DNA of 64,000 nt from the NCBI GenBank assembly GCA_016191345.1, contig JACPOU010000025.1:1-64000 (forward strand), given 5' to 3'. Numbering within the stretch: position 1 is the first letter of the stretch; the number at the start of each line of letters is the position of its first letter. The notes under the pieces were generated by a model. That model was not told the DNA's origin. It saw only the letters and a program-made list of their open reading frames with translations, and did not search any database. The stretch is from Chloroflexota bacterium. GTDB taxonomy: Bacteria > Chloroflexota > Limnocylindria > Limnocylindrales > CSP1-4. A program made the translations under genes and the position numbers. Shown here piece by piece: positions 9,513-17,478 of this stretch.

Positions 9513-10730
9513 GTGCCCGAGGTCGAGGTCCGGCTGACCCAGGTCTACAAGGCCTTCGGCGGCGACGCGGTGGGACGTCGCGTGGCGAAGTACGTCGAGC
9601 CCTCCGAGAGCGGCGCCATCATCGCCGTCGACCACATCGACCTCGACGTCCAGGACGGCGAGTTCTTCAGCCTCCTCGGGCCATCCGGCTGCGGCAAGAC
9701 GACGACGCTCCGGATGATCGGCGGCTTCGAGCAGCCCACGTCCGGGAAGATCGAGCTGGCGGGCGTGGACGTGACGTGGCTTCCGCCGTACAAGCGCAAC
9801 GTCAACACGGTCTTCCAGAACTACGCCCTCTTCCCCCACCTCTCGATCTTCGACAACGTCGCCTTCGGGCTGCGGCGGCGCCAGGTCGCCGAGAAGGAGG
9901 TCCGGGAGCGGGTGACCCTGATGCTCGAGCTCGTGGAGCTGCCGGGCTACGAGCGCCGCAAGCCCGGCCAGATCTCGGGCGGCCAGGCCCAGCGCGTCGC
10001 GCTCGCCCGGGCGCTCGTCAACAAGCCGGCCGTCCTCCTCCTGGACGAGCCGCTCGGCGCCCTGGACCTCAAGCTCCGGAAGCAGATGCAGGTGGAGCTG
10101 AAGCGGATCCAGCAGGAGGTCGGGATCACGTTCATCTACGTGACCCATGACCAGGAGGAGGCGATGACGATGTCTGATCGCATCGCCGTCATGAACCGCG
10201 GCAGATACGAGCAGCTCGCCGACCCGGAGACGCTCTACGAACGGCCGAGGACGGAGTTCGTGGCCGGCTTCCTGGGGGTCAGCAACCTCCTCCCCGCGAC
10301 CGTCGAGGGGACGAGCGGTGCGTACGCCGCGGCCCGGCTCGCTGACGGGACCGTCGTCCAGGTCCCGGCCGGGGCCGTCGAGGGCAAGGCGTCCGTCAAG
10401 ATCGGCGTCCGGCCGGAGAAGATCCGGATGCACGCCTCCGCCGACGACCTGCCGGAGCACATGAACCGGCTCCGCGGCCGGGTGGTGGACGCTTCGTACC
10501 TCGGGGCCTCGACGAGCTACATCATCGAATCGAGCGCCGGCGACCGGCTGACGGTCTTCGAGCAGAACGTCGAGCGCACGTCGCACGGCTCCCTGCACCG
10601 GCCCGGAGAGGACGTCGTCCTCGCCTGGTCCCCGGACCACACCTTCGCGGTCGGCCCCGGTCGGGACGACCTGCCCGCCCAGTCCGCTGCCCGTGCCGCG
10701 GTGGAACCCCAGAAGGAGCGCGCGTCATGA
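9513..10730 (+). CDS. potA: Polyamine ABC transporter ATP-binding protein
   Basis: This is the ATPase that drives import by the PotBC permease. The 405-residue product has Walker A GPSGCGKTTT, the Q-loop in FQNYALFPH, signature ISGGQAQR, Walker B LLLDEPLGALD and the switch His in YVTHD, followed by a TOBE regulatory domain (about 280 to 370). A run of about 20 residues (GGDAVGRRVAKY and beyond) is inserted near the N-terminus before the usual AVDHIDLDV strand. The GTG start is poorly supported: GGAGG lies about 12 bases upstream. The stop overlaps potD by ATGA. Confidence 0.93.
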   Translation: MPEVEVRLTQVYKAFGGDAVGRRVAKYVEPSESGAIIAVDHIDLDVQDGEFFSLLGPSGCGKTTTLRMIGGFEQPTSGKIELAGVDVTWLPPYKRNVNTVFQNYALFPHLSIFDNVAFGLRRRQVAEKEVRERVTLMLELVELPGYERRKPGQISGGQAQRVALARALVNKPAVLLLDEPLGALDLKLRKQMQVELKRIQQEVGITFIYVTHDQEEAMTMSDRIAVMNRGRYEQLADPETLYERPRTEFVAGFLGVSNLLPATVEGTSGAYAAARLADGTVVQVPAGAVEGKASVKIGVRPEKIRMHASADDLPEHMNRLRGRVVDASYLGASTSYIIESSAGDRLTVFEQNVERTSHGSLHRPGEDVVLAWSPDHTFAVGPGRDDLPAQSAARAAVEPQKERAS

Positions 10731-11974
10731 CCGATCTCGAGCAGCGCGTCCGCGTCGTCCCCGTCACCCGCCGGGCGTTCCTGGTCGGGACCGGCATGAC
10801 GGGCGTGGCCGCCTTCCTCGCCGCCTGCAACAGCGGCGCCTCGTCGAGCCCGACCTCCGGCGCGAGCACGGAGCCCAGCGTCGGCCCCAGCGTCGGCCCC
10901 ACCGTCGAGCCGACCCAGGAAGCCATCGTCGGCCCGCTCAACTTCGCGAACTGGCCCGCCTACATCGACCTGACCGAGGACGAGAGCTCGTCGCCGACCC
11001 TCACCGACTTCGAGGCGAAGTACGGCATCAAGGTGAACTACCAGGAGAAGATCGAGGCGAACGAGGACTTCTACGCCACGATCGCGCCCCAGCTGGGGGC
11101 GAACCCGCCGCTCGCGACCGGCTGGGACCTCATCGTCCTGACCGACTACATGGCGGCCCGCGTCGTGCGCGCCGGGTGGATCGAGGCGTTCAACCCCGCG
11201 AACATCCCGACGGCCCTCGCCAACGTCCGCGACGAGCTCAGGGGCCTCGATTGGGACCCCGACATGAAGATGCACATGCCGTGGCAGTCAGGCGCGACCG
11301 GAGTTGGCTACAACGTCAAGTCGACGAAGCGCGACCTCACGAAGGTCGCCGACCTCTTCGACCCGGCGTTTGCCAAGAAGGTGACCCTGCTCACCGGGTA
11401 CGCCGACACGTTCTCGCTCGTCGGCCTGCTCCTGAAGGCGAAGGGCGACATCTCGAACGAGCCGGCATCCATGACCTACGAGGACGCCCAGAAAGTCCGC
11501 GACTACATCAAGCCCTTCGTCGCGAGCGGCCACATCCGGGCCTTCACCGGCAACGAGTACCTCCAGGACTTCGGGTCCGGCGACACCTGGGCGGCGATGG
11601 TCTGGTCCGGCGACCTGGCCTCGTCCGGCGGCAAGGACGACCGCTTCGTCTTCCCCGATGAAGGCTCGATCATCTGGACGGACAACATGCTGATCCCGAA
11701 GGGCGTCGAGCACAAGCGCGCCGCCGAGGCGATGGTCGACTTCGTCTACGACGTCAAGAACGCCGCGCGCCTCGCCGCCTGGATCTACTACATCTCGCCC
11801 GTGAAGGGTGTGGCAGAGGAGATCAAGAAGACGGATCCTGCCCTCGCGACGAATCCCCTGCTCTTCCCGCCCCCCGACATCGCCGCGAAGATGTACCCCC
11901 AGATGGCGCTGTCGGACGAGGAGGACGTCAAGTGGACCGAGCTCTCCTCCAACCTCGAGGAGAACGCCGGCTAG
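10727..11974 (+). CDS. potD: Polyamine-binding lipoprotein of ABC transporter
   Basis: This is the extracytoplasmic solute receptor delivering spermidine or putrescine to the permease. The 415-residue product has a Tat-like TRRAFLVG motif, a hydrophobic stretch and the lipobox LAAC (about residue 33), then a Ser/Thr-rich tether and the PotD/PotF fold (NFANWPAYID, LTDYMAARVV, MPWQSGATG). It should be anchored as a lipoprotein outside the membrane. It overlaps potA by 4 bases, and about 80 bases separate it from potB. The ligand (putrescine, spermidine or a related amine) cannot be fixed from sequence. Confidence 0.9.
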   Translation: MTDLEQRVRVVPVTRRAFLVGTGMTGVAAFLAACNSGASSSPTSGASTEPSVGPSVGPTVEPTQEAIVGPLNFANWPAYIDLTEDESSSPTLTDFEAKYGIKVNYQEKIEANEDFYATIAPQLGANPPLATGWDLIVLTDYMAARVVRAGWIEAFNPANIPTALANVRDELRGLDWDPDMKMHMPWQSGATGVGYNVKSTKRDLTKVADLFDPAFAKKVTLLTGYADTFSLVGLLLKAKGDISNEPASMTYEDAQKVRDYIKPFVASGHIRAFTGNEYLQDFGSGDTWAAMVWSGDLASSGGKDDRFVFPDEGSIIWTDNMLIPKGVEHKRAAEAMVDFVYDVKNAARLAAWIYYISPVKGVAEEIKKTDPALATNPLLFPPPDIAAKMYPQMALSDEEDVKWTELSSNLEENAG

Positions 11975-12054
11975 GGATCGTCCGTCCATTGCCGCGGCCC
12001 ATCGGGGTCGCGGCGCCAGCCAGCTGACGAGGGCAACGCACGCGTGTCGGTCCG

Positions 12055-13095
12055 GTGAGAAGCCGTCGGGCGATCCCCTATCTGCTCATGACCCCGGGAC
12101 TGCTCTGGCTGGTCCTGTTCTTCATCGTGCCCAACATCCAGATGCTGATCTTCAGCCTCTCGGAGGGCACACTCCGGACGGGCTTCGTCACGCCGCCGAC
12201 CGTGTTCGACACGCAGAACTACACCGAGAGCATCGGGAAGTTTGCTACCAACTTCGCGAACTCGATCGTCTACGGCGGCCTGGCGACGCTCCTCTGCTTC
12301 CTCATCGGCTACCCGCTCGCGTACGCCATCGCCTTCAAGGGCGGGCGGTGGAAGAACCTCCTGCTGTTCCTCGTCATCGCCCCGTTCTTCACCAGCTTCC
12401 TGATCCGGACCATCAGCTGGAAGATCATCCTCGGCAACAATGGGCCGCTCCTCGGGATCGTCCGCGACGGCCTGGGCCTCGTGCCGGACAACTTCAGCAT
12501 CCTCGGCACGCCGCTCGCCGTCGTCGGCGGGCTGACCTACCAGTTCCTGCCCTTCATGGTCCTGCCGCTCTATGTCTCGCTGGACAAGATCGACCGCCGG
12601 CTCATCGAGGCCGCCCAGGACCTGTACGCGGGATCGTGGCGGCGCGGGGGGCTCACGGTCGGCGCGATCACGGGGGCCGTCGCGGCGGTGTCAATCCAGA
12701 TCGGCCTCGGCTACGGGGCGCTCATCGGCGAGGATGCGGCGCCCCTCGCCGTCGTCGGCACCGGCCTCGTCGGCGCGGTGCTGGGCGGGCTCGTCGGCCG
12801 CTTCCTCGTCAGCGAATCGTTCATCCGGATCACCTTCCCGCTGTCGCTGCCGGGCGTTTTCGCGGCCTCGATCCTGACGTTCATCCCCGCCATCGGCGAC
12901 TACGTCAACGCCCAGCTCCTCGGCAGCCCGAAGACGCAGATGATCGGCAACACGATCCAGGGCCGCTTCCTCGACCAGAACGACTACCCGATCGCGGCCG
13001 CGCTCGCGTTCCTGCTCATGGCCGGCATCCTTCTCGCGATCGCGCTCTACGCCCGCATCCTGGGCACCGAGGAGCTGACGGGAGGCACGGCATGA
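12055..13095 (+). CDS. potB: Polyamine ABC transporter permease with split EAA loop
   Basis: The 346-residue membrane protein is the first permease of the importer. The N-terminal half (PYLLMTPGLLWLVLFF and following helices) is typical PotB. The cytoplasmic EAA loop that docks on PotA starts normally (residues 185 to 195, EAAQDLYAGSW) but is interrupted by about 59 residues containing two hydrophobic segments. It then resumes at residue 255 with FIRITFPLSLPGV. The insertion is in frame and has no stop codon. The GTG start lacks a clear ribosome-binding site. The stop overlaps the potC start by ATGA. Confidence 0.88.
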   Translation: MRSRRAIPYLLMTPGLLWLVLFFIVPNIQMLIFSLSEGTLRTGFVTPPTVFDTQNYTESIGKFATNFANSIVYGGLATLLCFLIGYPLAYAIAFKGGRWKNLLLFLVIAPFFTSFLIRTISWKIILGNNGPLLGIVRDGLGLVPDNFSILGTPLAVVGGLTYQFLPFMVLPLYVSLDKIDRRLIEAAQDLYAGSWRRGGLTVGAITGAVAAVSIQIGLGYGALIGEDAAPLAVVGTGLVGAVLGGLVGRFLVSESFIRITFPLSLPGVFAASILTFIPAIGDYVNAQLLGSPKTQMIGNTIQGRFLDQNDYPIAAALAFLLMAGILLAIALYARILGTEELTGGTA

Positions 13096-14006
13096 GCGCC
13101 GCGGCCGGGACCCGCACCACCCTCATGCCCGCCGGCCCGACGATGGCCCAGCGCCTCACGTCCCTCCTCGACCGCTGGCTCCTCAAGGTCTTCGCGGTCC
13201 TGGCGATCGCGTACCTCATGGTCCCGATCGCGGTCATGATCATCTTCTCCTTCAACGACCCGGTCGGAAAGTTCAACTTCGTCTGGGCGAAGTTCTCGCT
13301 CGATGCGTGGATGAGCCCGCTCAACCGCCCGGGCCTGGCCGAGGCGCTCCGGAATTCGATCTTCGTGGCGATCCTCGGGACGTTCTTCGCGACGATCCTC
13401 GGGACGCTCATCGCCCTCGCCCTGGTTCGCTACTCGTTCCGCGGCAAGAACGCAACGAACCTCCTCATCTTCATCCCGATGGCCACGCCCGAGATCGTCC
13501 TCGGGGCGAGCCTCCTCACGTTCTTCGTGGCAACGGCGACGATCGAGCCCTTCCGGTCGATCATCCCGCGGGGCATCTTCTATCCGCTCGGGTTCCAGAC
13601 GATCGTGATCGCCCACGTCATGTTCAACATCAGCTACGTCGTCGTGACGGTGAAGGCCCGCATCCAGGGCTTCGACCGCCATCTCGAGGAGGCGGCTATG
13701 GACCTCGGGGCCAACGAATGGACGACGTTCTGGAAGATCACCTTTCCACTGATCCGGCCGGGCATCGTCGCCGCGGCCCTCCTCGCCTTCTCCCTCTCGA
13801 TCGATGACTTCATCGTCACGAACTTCACGTCGGGCCTCGTGAACACCTTCCCGGTCTGGGTGTGGGGGACGATCCGCAACAACCTGCCGCCCCAGGTCCA
13901 CGTCATCGGCACCGCCATCTTCCTGATCGCGGTGACCGGGGTGGGCATCTCCGTCTGGATCCAGTCCCGGGGCGGCCGCTCCGTGGCCGCGGTCCGGCCG
14001 CGCTGA
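13092..14006 (+). CDS. potC: Polyamine ABC transporter permease
   Basis: The 304-residue product is the second permease of the importer. It has six membrane segments and an intact EAA loop (LEEAAMDLGANEWTTFWKI then TFPLIRPGI), in contrast to its partner PotB. Its start overlaps the potB stop, and it ends 9 bases before the aminotransferase gene, implying one transcript from potA to the aminotransferase. Confidence 0.93.
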   Translation: MSAAAGTRTTLMPAGPTMAQRLTSLLDRWLLKVFAVLAIAYLMVPIAVMIIFSFNDPVGKFNFVWAKFSLDAWMSPLNRPGLAEALRNSIFVAILGTFFATILGTLIALALVRYSFRGKNATNLLIFIPMATPEIVLGASLLTFFVATATIEPFRSIIPRGIFYPLGFQTIVIAHVMFNISYVVVTVKARIQGFDRHLEEAAMDLGANEWTTFWKITFPLIRPGIVAAALLAFSLSIDDFIVTNFTSGLVNTFPVWVWGTIRNNLPPQVHVIGTAIFLIAVTGVGISVWIQSRGGRSVAAVRPR

Positions 14007-14015
14007 CCGACGACC

Positions 14016-15338
14016 ATGGCCACGAACCCTGACGCTGCCCTGACCGCTCCCCTCCCCGACCACTCGGTCGTGCCGCCGGTCTGGGGCCGGATCACGAATC
14101 TCGAGGTGGACCGCGGGGAGGGCTCGTGGCTGATCACGACCGGCGGCGAGCGGTACCTCGACTACTCCTCGGGGATCGGGGTCACGAACACCGGCCACGC
14201 CCACCCTCGGGTCGTGGCCGCGATCCAGGCCCAGGCGGCCAAGCTCCTCCACGGGCAGCAGAACATCGTCTACCACGAGCCCGGGCTGCGCCTCTACGAG
14301 CGGCTCCGGGGCCTGCTGCCGGGCGGTCCATGGAGCGCCTTCCTCTCGAACTCGGGCGCCGAGGCGGTGGAGGCCTCGGTCAAGCTTGCCCGGGTGGCGA
14401 CCGGCCGGCCGGTGATCATCAGCTTCCGGGGCGGGTTCCACGGCCGGACCGCCCAGACGATGGCGCTCACGACCGCCAAGGACGTCTACCGGGCCGCCTT
14501 CGAACCGCTCCCCGGCAGCGTCTACCACACGAAGTTCCCGTACTGCTATCGCGCGGCCGGCGGCGGCCATGCGCCGGACGCGAACTGCACCTGCGACTGG
14601 GAGGCGGAGCTGGATCTCCTCTTCCACCAGGTCATCTACCCGGACCGGGTGGCGGCGATCATCGTGGAGCCCGTCCAGGGCGAGGGCGGCTACATCGTCC
14701 CGCCACCGGGATTCCTGCCCCGCCTCCGGGAGATCACCCGGGAGCACGGCATCCTGCTCATCGCCGATGAGGTCCAGACCGGCTTCGGGCGGACCGGCGA
14801 GATGTTCGCCGTCCGCCACTGGGACGTGGAGCCGGACATCCTCGTCATGGCCAAAGGGATCGCGTCCGGACTGCCGCTGTCCGGGATCCTCGCCCGGACG
14901 GAGCTCATGGATCGCCTGCCGCCGGGAACCCACGGCGGGACGTACGGCGGCAACGTCGTCTCGTGCGCGGCGGCGCTCGCCACGCTCGACGTCATCGAGG
15001 ACGAGGACCTCGTCGCCAATGCCCGGGCCCGCGGCGCGCAGCTCGTCGGCGGCCTCCGCGAACTCCAGGCGGATCACCCCGCCATCGGCGACGTCCGGGG
15101 CCTCGGGGCGATGGTCGCGATGGAGTTCGCGCAGCCCGGCAGCGCCGACGGCAAGGCCCCCGACCCCGACCTCGCGAAGCGCGTCATCGCGGCCGCCCTC
15201 GAGCGGAAGCTCATCGTCCTCTCGGCCGGCTCGTACGGCAACGTGTCCCGGATCATCCCGCCGCTCGTGACGACCCCGGACGAGGTCGATTCCGCCCTCG
15301 CCATCCTCGAGGCAAGCATCATCGCCGCCGGGGCGTGA
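14016..15338 (+). CDS. Class III PLP aminotransferase (4-aminobutyrate/putrescine type)
   Basis: The 440-residue product is a fold-type I class III aminotransferase. Key features are SNSGAEAVEASVKLAR, FRGGFHGRT, EPVQGEGGY, the Asp motif IADEVQTGFGRTG and the PLP Lys in VMAKGIASG. The last motif group matches GabT-like enzymes. Because it directly follows potABCD, the likely substrate is 4-aminobutyrate, putrescine or another omega-amine taken up by that transporter. A separate aldehyde dehydrogenase at 36669 could oxidise the semialdehyde. Exact specificity is an inference. Confidence 0.88.
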   Translation: MATNPDAALTAPLPDHSVVPPVWGRITNLEVDRGEGSWLITTGGERYLDYSSGIGVTNTGHAHPRVVAAIQAQAAKLLHGQQNIVYHEPGLRLYERLRGLLPGGPWSAFLSNSGAEAVEASVKLARVATGRPVIISFRGGFHGRTAQTMALTTAKDVYRAAFEPLPGSVYHTKFPYCYRAAGGGHAPDANCTCDWEAELDLLFHQVIYPDRVAAIIVEPVQGEGGYIVPPPGFLPRLREITREHGILLIADEVQTGFGRTGEMFAVRHWDVEPDILVMAKGIASGLPLSGILARTELMDRLPPGTHGGTYGGNVVSCAAALATLDVIEDEDLVANARARGAQLVGGLRELQADHPAIGDVRGLGAMVAMEFAQPGSADGKAPDPDLAKRVIAAALERKLIVLSAGSYGNVSRIIPPLVTTPDEVDSALAILEASIIAAGA

Positions 15339-15348
15339 TGATGGGCGC

Positions 15349-15795
15349 ATGACGCCCGAGCTCGAGCCCACCGCGGCCGACCGCCTCGACCGCTTCGCCG
15401 AGGCCTTCCATACGCTCGACGCCTCGATGTATCCGGCGTTCGCCGCGTCCTCCCTCGATCCCGCCGAGCGGCGGATCGCCCTCGACCGGGTCCAGACGCT
15501 GATCGGCGACGGTCCCCGGCGCGGCCCGATCCTCGAGGCCCTTCGTGACTTCCGCGAGTTCGCGGTCCAGTCGGCGACCCAGGCGCTCGGCGGCGCAAAC
15601 GCCGTCCTCCAGACCCGCTCGAACCCGTCATCCGCGGAGGAGCGGCTCCGGTTCCTCGCCTCGCTCGAGCTCGCGGTGGTCGTCGTCCTCCTCTGGGACG
15701 AGATCGAGCCGGACGAGCGCGAGGACCTGCTCGGACCCTGGGCGGAGATGGCGTCGAAGGCGGTCCGCGAGCCGCGCGCCCACCGCCCCGGCTGA
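15349..15795 (+). CDS. Hypothetical helical protein
   Basis: The 148-residue product is rich in Ala, Glu, Arg and Leu and predicted by eye to be mostly helical, with one moderately hydrophobic stretch (LELAVVVVLLWDEI, about residues 104 to 117). No family is recognised. It begins 10 bases after the aminotransferase stop, so it may be the last gene of the pot operon. No ribosome-binding site is evident. Confidence 0.55.
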   Translation: MTPELEPTAADRLDRFAEAFHTLDASMYPAFAASSLDPAERRIALDRVQTLIGDGPRRGPILEALRDFREFAVQSATQALGGANAVLQTRSNPSSAEERLRFLASLELAVVVVLLWDEIEPDEREDLLGPWAEMASKAVREPRAHRPG

Positions 15796-15799
15796 CGGG

Positions 15800-15817
15800 C
15801 CGGGCGACCTCGCCCGG
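15800..15817 (+). terminator. Possible bidirectional terminator hairpin
   Basis: Perfect 8-bp arms CCGGGCGA and TCGCCCGG enclose a 2-base loop between two convergent genes. There is no T-run, so function as an intrinsic terminator is uncertain. Confidence 0.4.
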
Positions 15818-15856
15818 GCAGCGCTGCTGGGCGGCGCCCGCTCGTTCGCTCCGGGG

Positions 15857-16600
15857 TCAGTCGGGCGGCGGACTCGGGAACATGGGATCCGCCGCGGCAG
15901 CCGTCCGCATCGCCTGCCGCATCCCGAGCACGGCCGTCCCCGCGAAGGCCACCACGAAGGCGAGCACGCCGAGGACGAGCCCGAGTGGGCGCGAGGCGCC
16001 CAGCCCGATCGACGCCACCGTCACAAGCGCCGCGAAGATGACCACGTTGATGAGCATCAGCATGCCGATCGCGGTCGTGATGCCATGCGCGACGTTGCGG
16101 ACCGCCGACGGGCCGAGGGGTTCGCCGAACGTGGCGAGCACGCCGCGGGCGTCATCGTGGATCGGCGCCACGAAGTATCGCTCGATGCCCGGAACCAGCT
16201 CGGTGTAGGCGTGTCGGATCCGGTTCATGCCCCGCAGCGCGATGAACTCCTCGCGGCTCGCCCCGATGAGCCGCGCGGCCGTCGCGAGGCCGATGAAGAG
16301 GTCCACGGCGAGGAGCAGGGCGACCACGGGCAGGACCGCGTCGGAGAACGAATCCGCAGCGATGAGGAAGCCGATGACGATCAACGTGGCCGACAGGAAC
16401 GACAGGAACATCCCGGCCCGGCTGAAGGCCTCGTTGTAGGCGAGCGAGCGAGCCGAGAGCAGGCTCCAGTGCTCGGTCGAGAGGATCTGGAGCGCTCGCG
16501 GGTCGACGAGCGGGTCGGGGTTCGGATCCGACGACCGGCGGCCGCTCGCGGAGCCGTCCGCGTCCTCGGCCCCATCCGGCGCTGGCATCTGGCCCGTCAT
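15857..16600 (-). CDS. Hypothetical four-helix membrane protein
   Basis: The 247-residue product has a Pro/Asp-rich N-terminal tail, then two pairs of membrane segments (FLSFLSATLIVIGFLIAA; VLPVVALLLAVDLFIGLA; TTAIGMLMLINVVIFAALV; GLVLGVLAFVVAFAGTAV) with a soluble loop between the pairs. The arrangement resembles small bacterial two-plus-two helix proteins of unknown function. The start codon overlaps the stop of the upstream phosphatase gene by ATGA, so the two are translationally coupled. Confidence 0.65.
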   Translation of the reverse strand: MTGQMPAPDGAEDADGSASGRRSSDPNPDPLVDPRALQILSTEHWSLLSARSLAYNEAFSRAGMFLSFLSATLIVIGFLIAADSFSDAVLPVVALLLAVDLFIGLATAARLIGASREEFIALRGMNRIRHAYTELVPGIERYFVAPIHDDARGVLATFGEPLGPSAVRNVAHGITTAIGMLMLINVVIFAALVTVASIGLGASRPLGLVLGVLAFVVAFAGTAVLGMRQAMRTAAAADPMFPSPPPD

Positions 16601-17478
16601 CCTGTCGGCCCCTCCCGATCCGCCACGATCCGCAGGACCGCATCGTGCAGCACGCCGTTCGTGGCCAGTGTCGTGCCGCTGCCGAGGTCGCGCGTCCCGT
16701 CGAGGTCCGTGATCCGGCCGCCGGCCTCCTCGACGATGACCGCGGGCGCGGCCACGTCCCACATCTTGAGGCCGCACTCGATCATGATCTCGGCCGCGCC
16801 TTCGGCGACGAGGCCGTAGCCCCAGAACTCCCCGAAGCCGCGTTCGCGCCACGTCGTGTCGACGAGCTTCGAGAAGCCCGGCGCCCTGCCGGTCGCGACG
16901 AGGTCGCGCGGTCCCGCGTACACGAGCTGGGCCTCGTCGAGGGACGCGATCTCGGTCGCCCGGAGCCGCCGCGGTGTTCGTGGGTCCGCGGAGCCGCCGG
17001 ACAGGCCGGTCGCCCAGGCTCCCCCACCCCGCCACGCATACCAGCGGACGCCCATCGCGGGCGCCGATATGATCCCGGCCTGCAGCTCGCCGTCGCGCTC
17101 GACGCCGAGGAGCGTGGCGAAGATCGGGATGCCGCGCAGGTAGTTGTGGGTGCCGTCGATGGGATCGACGTACCAGCGGACCGACGCGCCGCCGGCGTCG
17201 TTGCCGTATTCCTCGCCGACGACCCCATGGGCGGGCAGCTCGGCGGCGATCCGGTCGCGGATGAGCCGCTCGATCGCCGTGTCGGCCTCGGTCACGAACG
17301 TCCGGTCCGGCTTGCGCGTCGTGACCGGCGCCTCGCGGAAGTACCGAAGCGCGATCTCGTCGGCGGCATCGCACCAGCGGAGGGCCGCCTCGACCCAGCC
17401 CCGGAGCTCGGCGTCCGTGCCGCGCTGGAGCGAGGCGCTCCAGCGCGGGCCGAACGCTGCGGACGCGGCTCTGCTCAT
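16597..17478 (-). CDS. Inositol-monophosphatase-family phosphatase
   Basis: The 293-residue product is a Mg-dependent, Li-sensitive-type phosphatase. Metal and catalytic motifs are GEEYGN (about residue 87), DPIDGTHNYLRGIP (about 102) and WDVAAPAVIVEEAGG (about 240). The family includes inositol-1-phosphatase, HisN histidinol-phosphatase and nucleotide phosphatases, and sequence alone does not choose between them. It overlaps by ATGA both the upstream oxidoreductase gene and the downstream membrane-protein gene, so the three form one operon. Confidence 0.88.
   Translation of the reverse strand: MSRAASAAFGPRWSASLQRGTDAELRGWVEAALRWCDAADEIALRYFREAPVTTRKPDRTFVTEADTAIERLIRDRIAAELPAHGVVGEEYGNDAGGASVRWYVDPIDGTHNYLRGIPIFATLLGVERDGELQAGIISAPAMGVRWYAWRGGGAWATGLSGGSADPRTPRRLRATEIASLDEAQLVYAGPRDLVATGRAPGFSKLVDTTWRERGFGEFWGYGLVAEGAAEIMIECGLKMWDVAAPAVIVEEAGGRITDLDGTRDLGSGTTLATNGVLHDAVLRIVADREGPTG

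Noticed and set aside
11808-13091. Upstream extension of the potC frame across potB
   Set aside because: The residues are Arg/Pro/His-rich noise in the potB region; the ATG overlapping the potB stop gives a normal PotC N-terminus.
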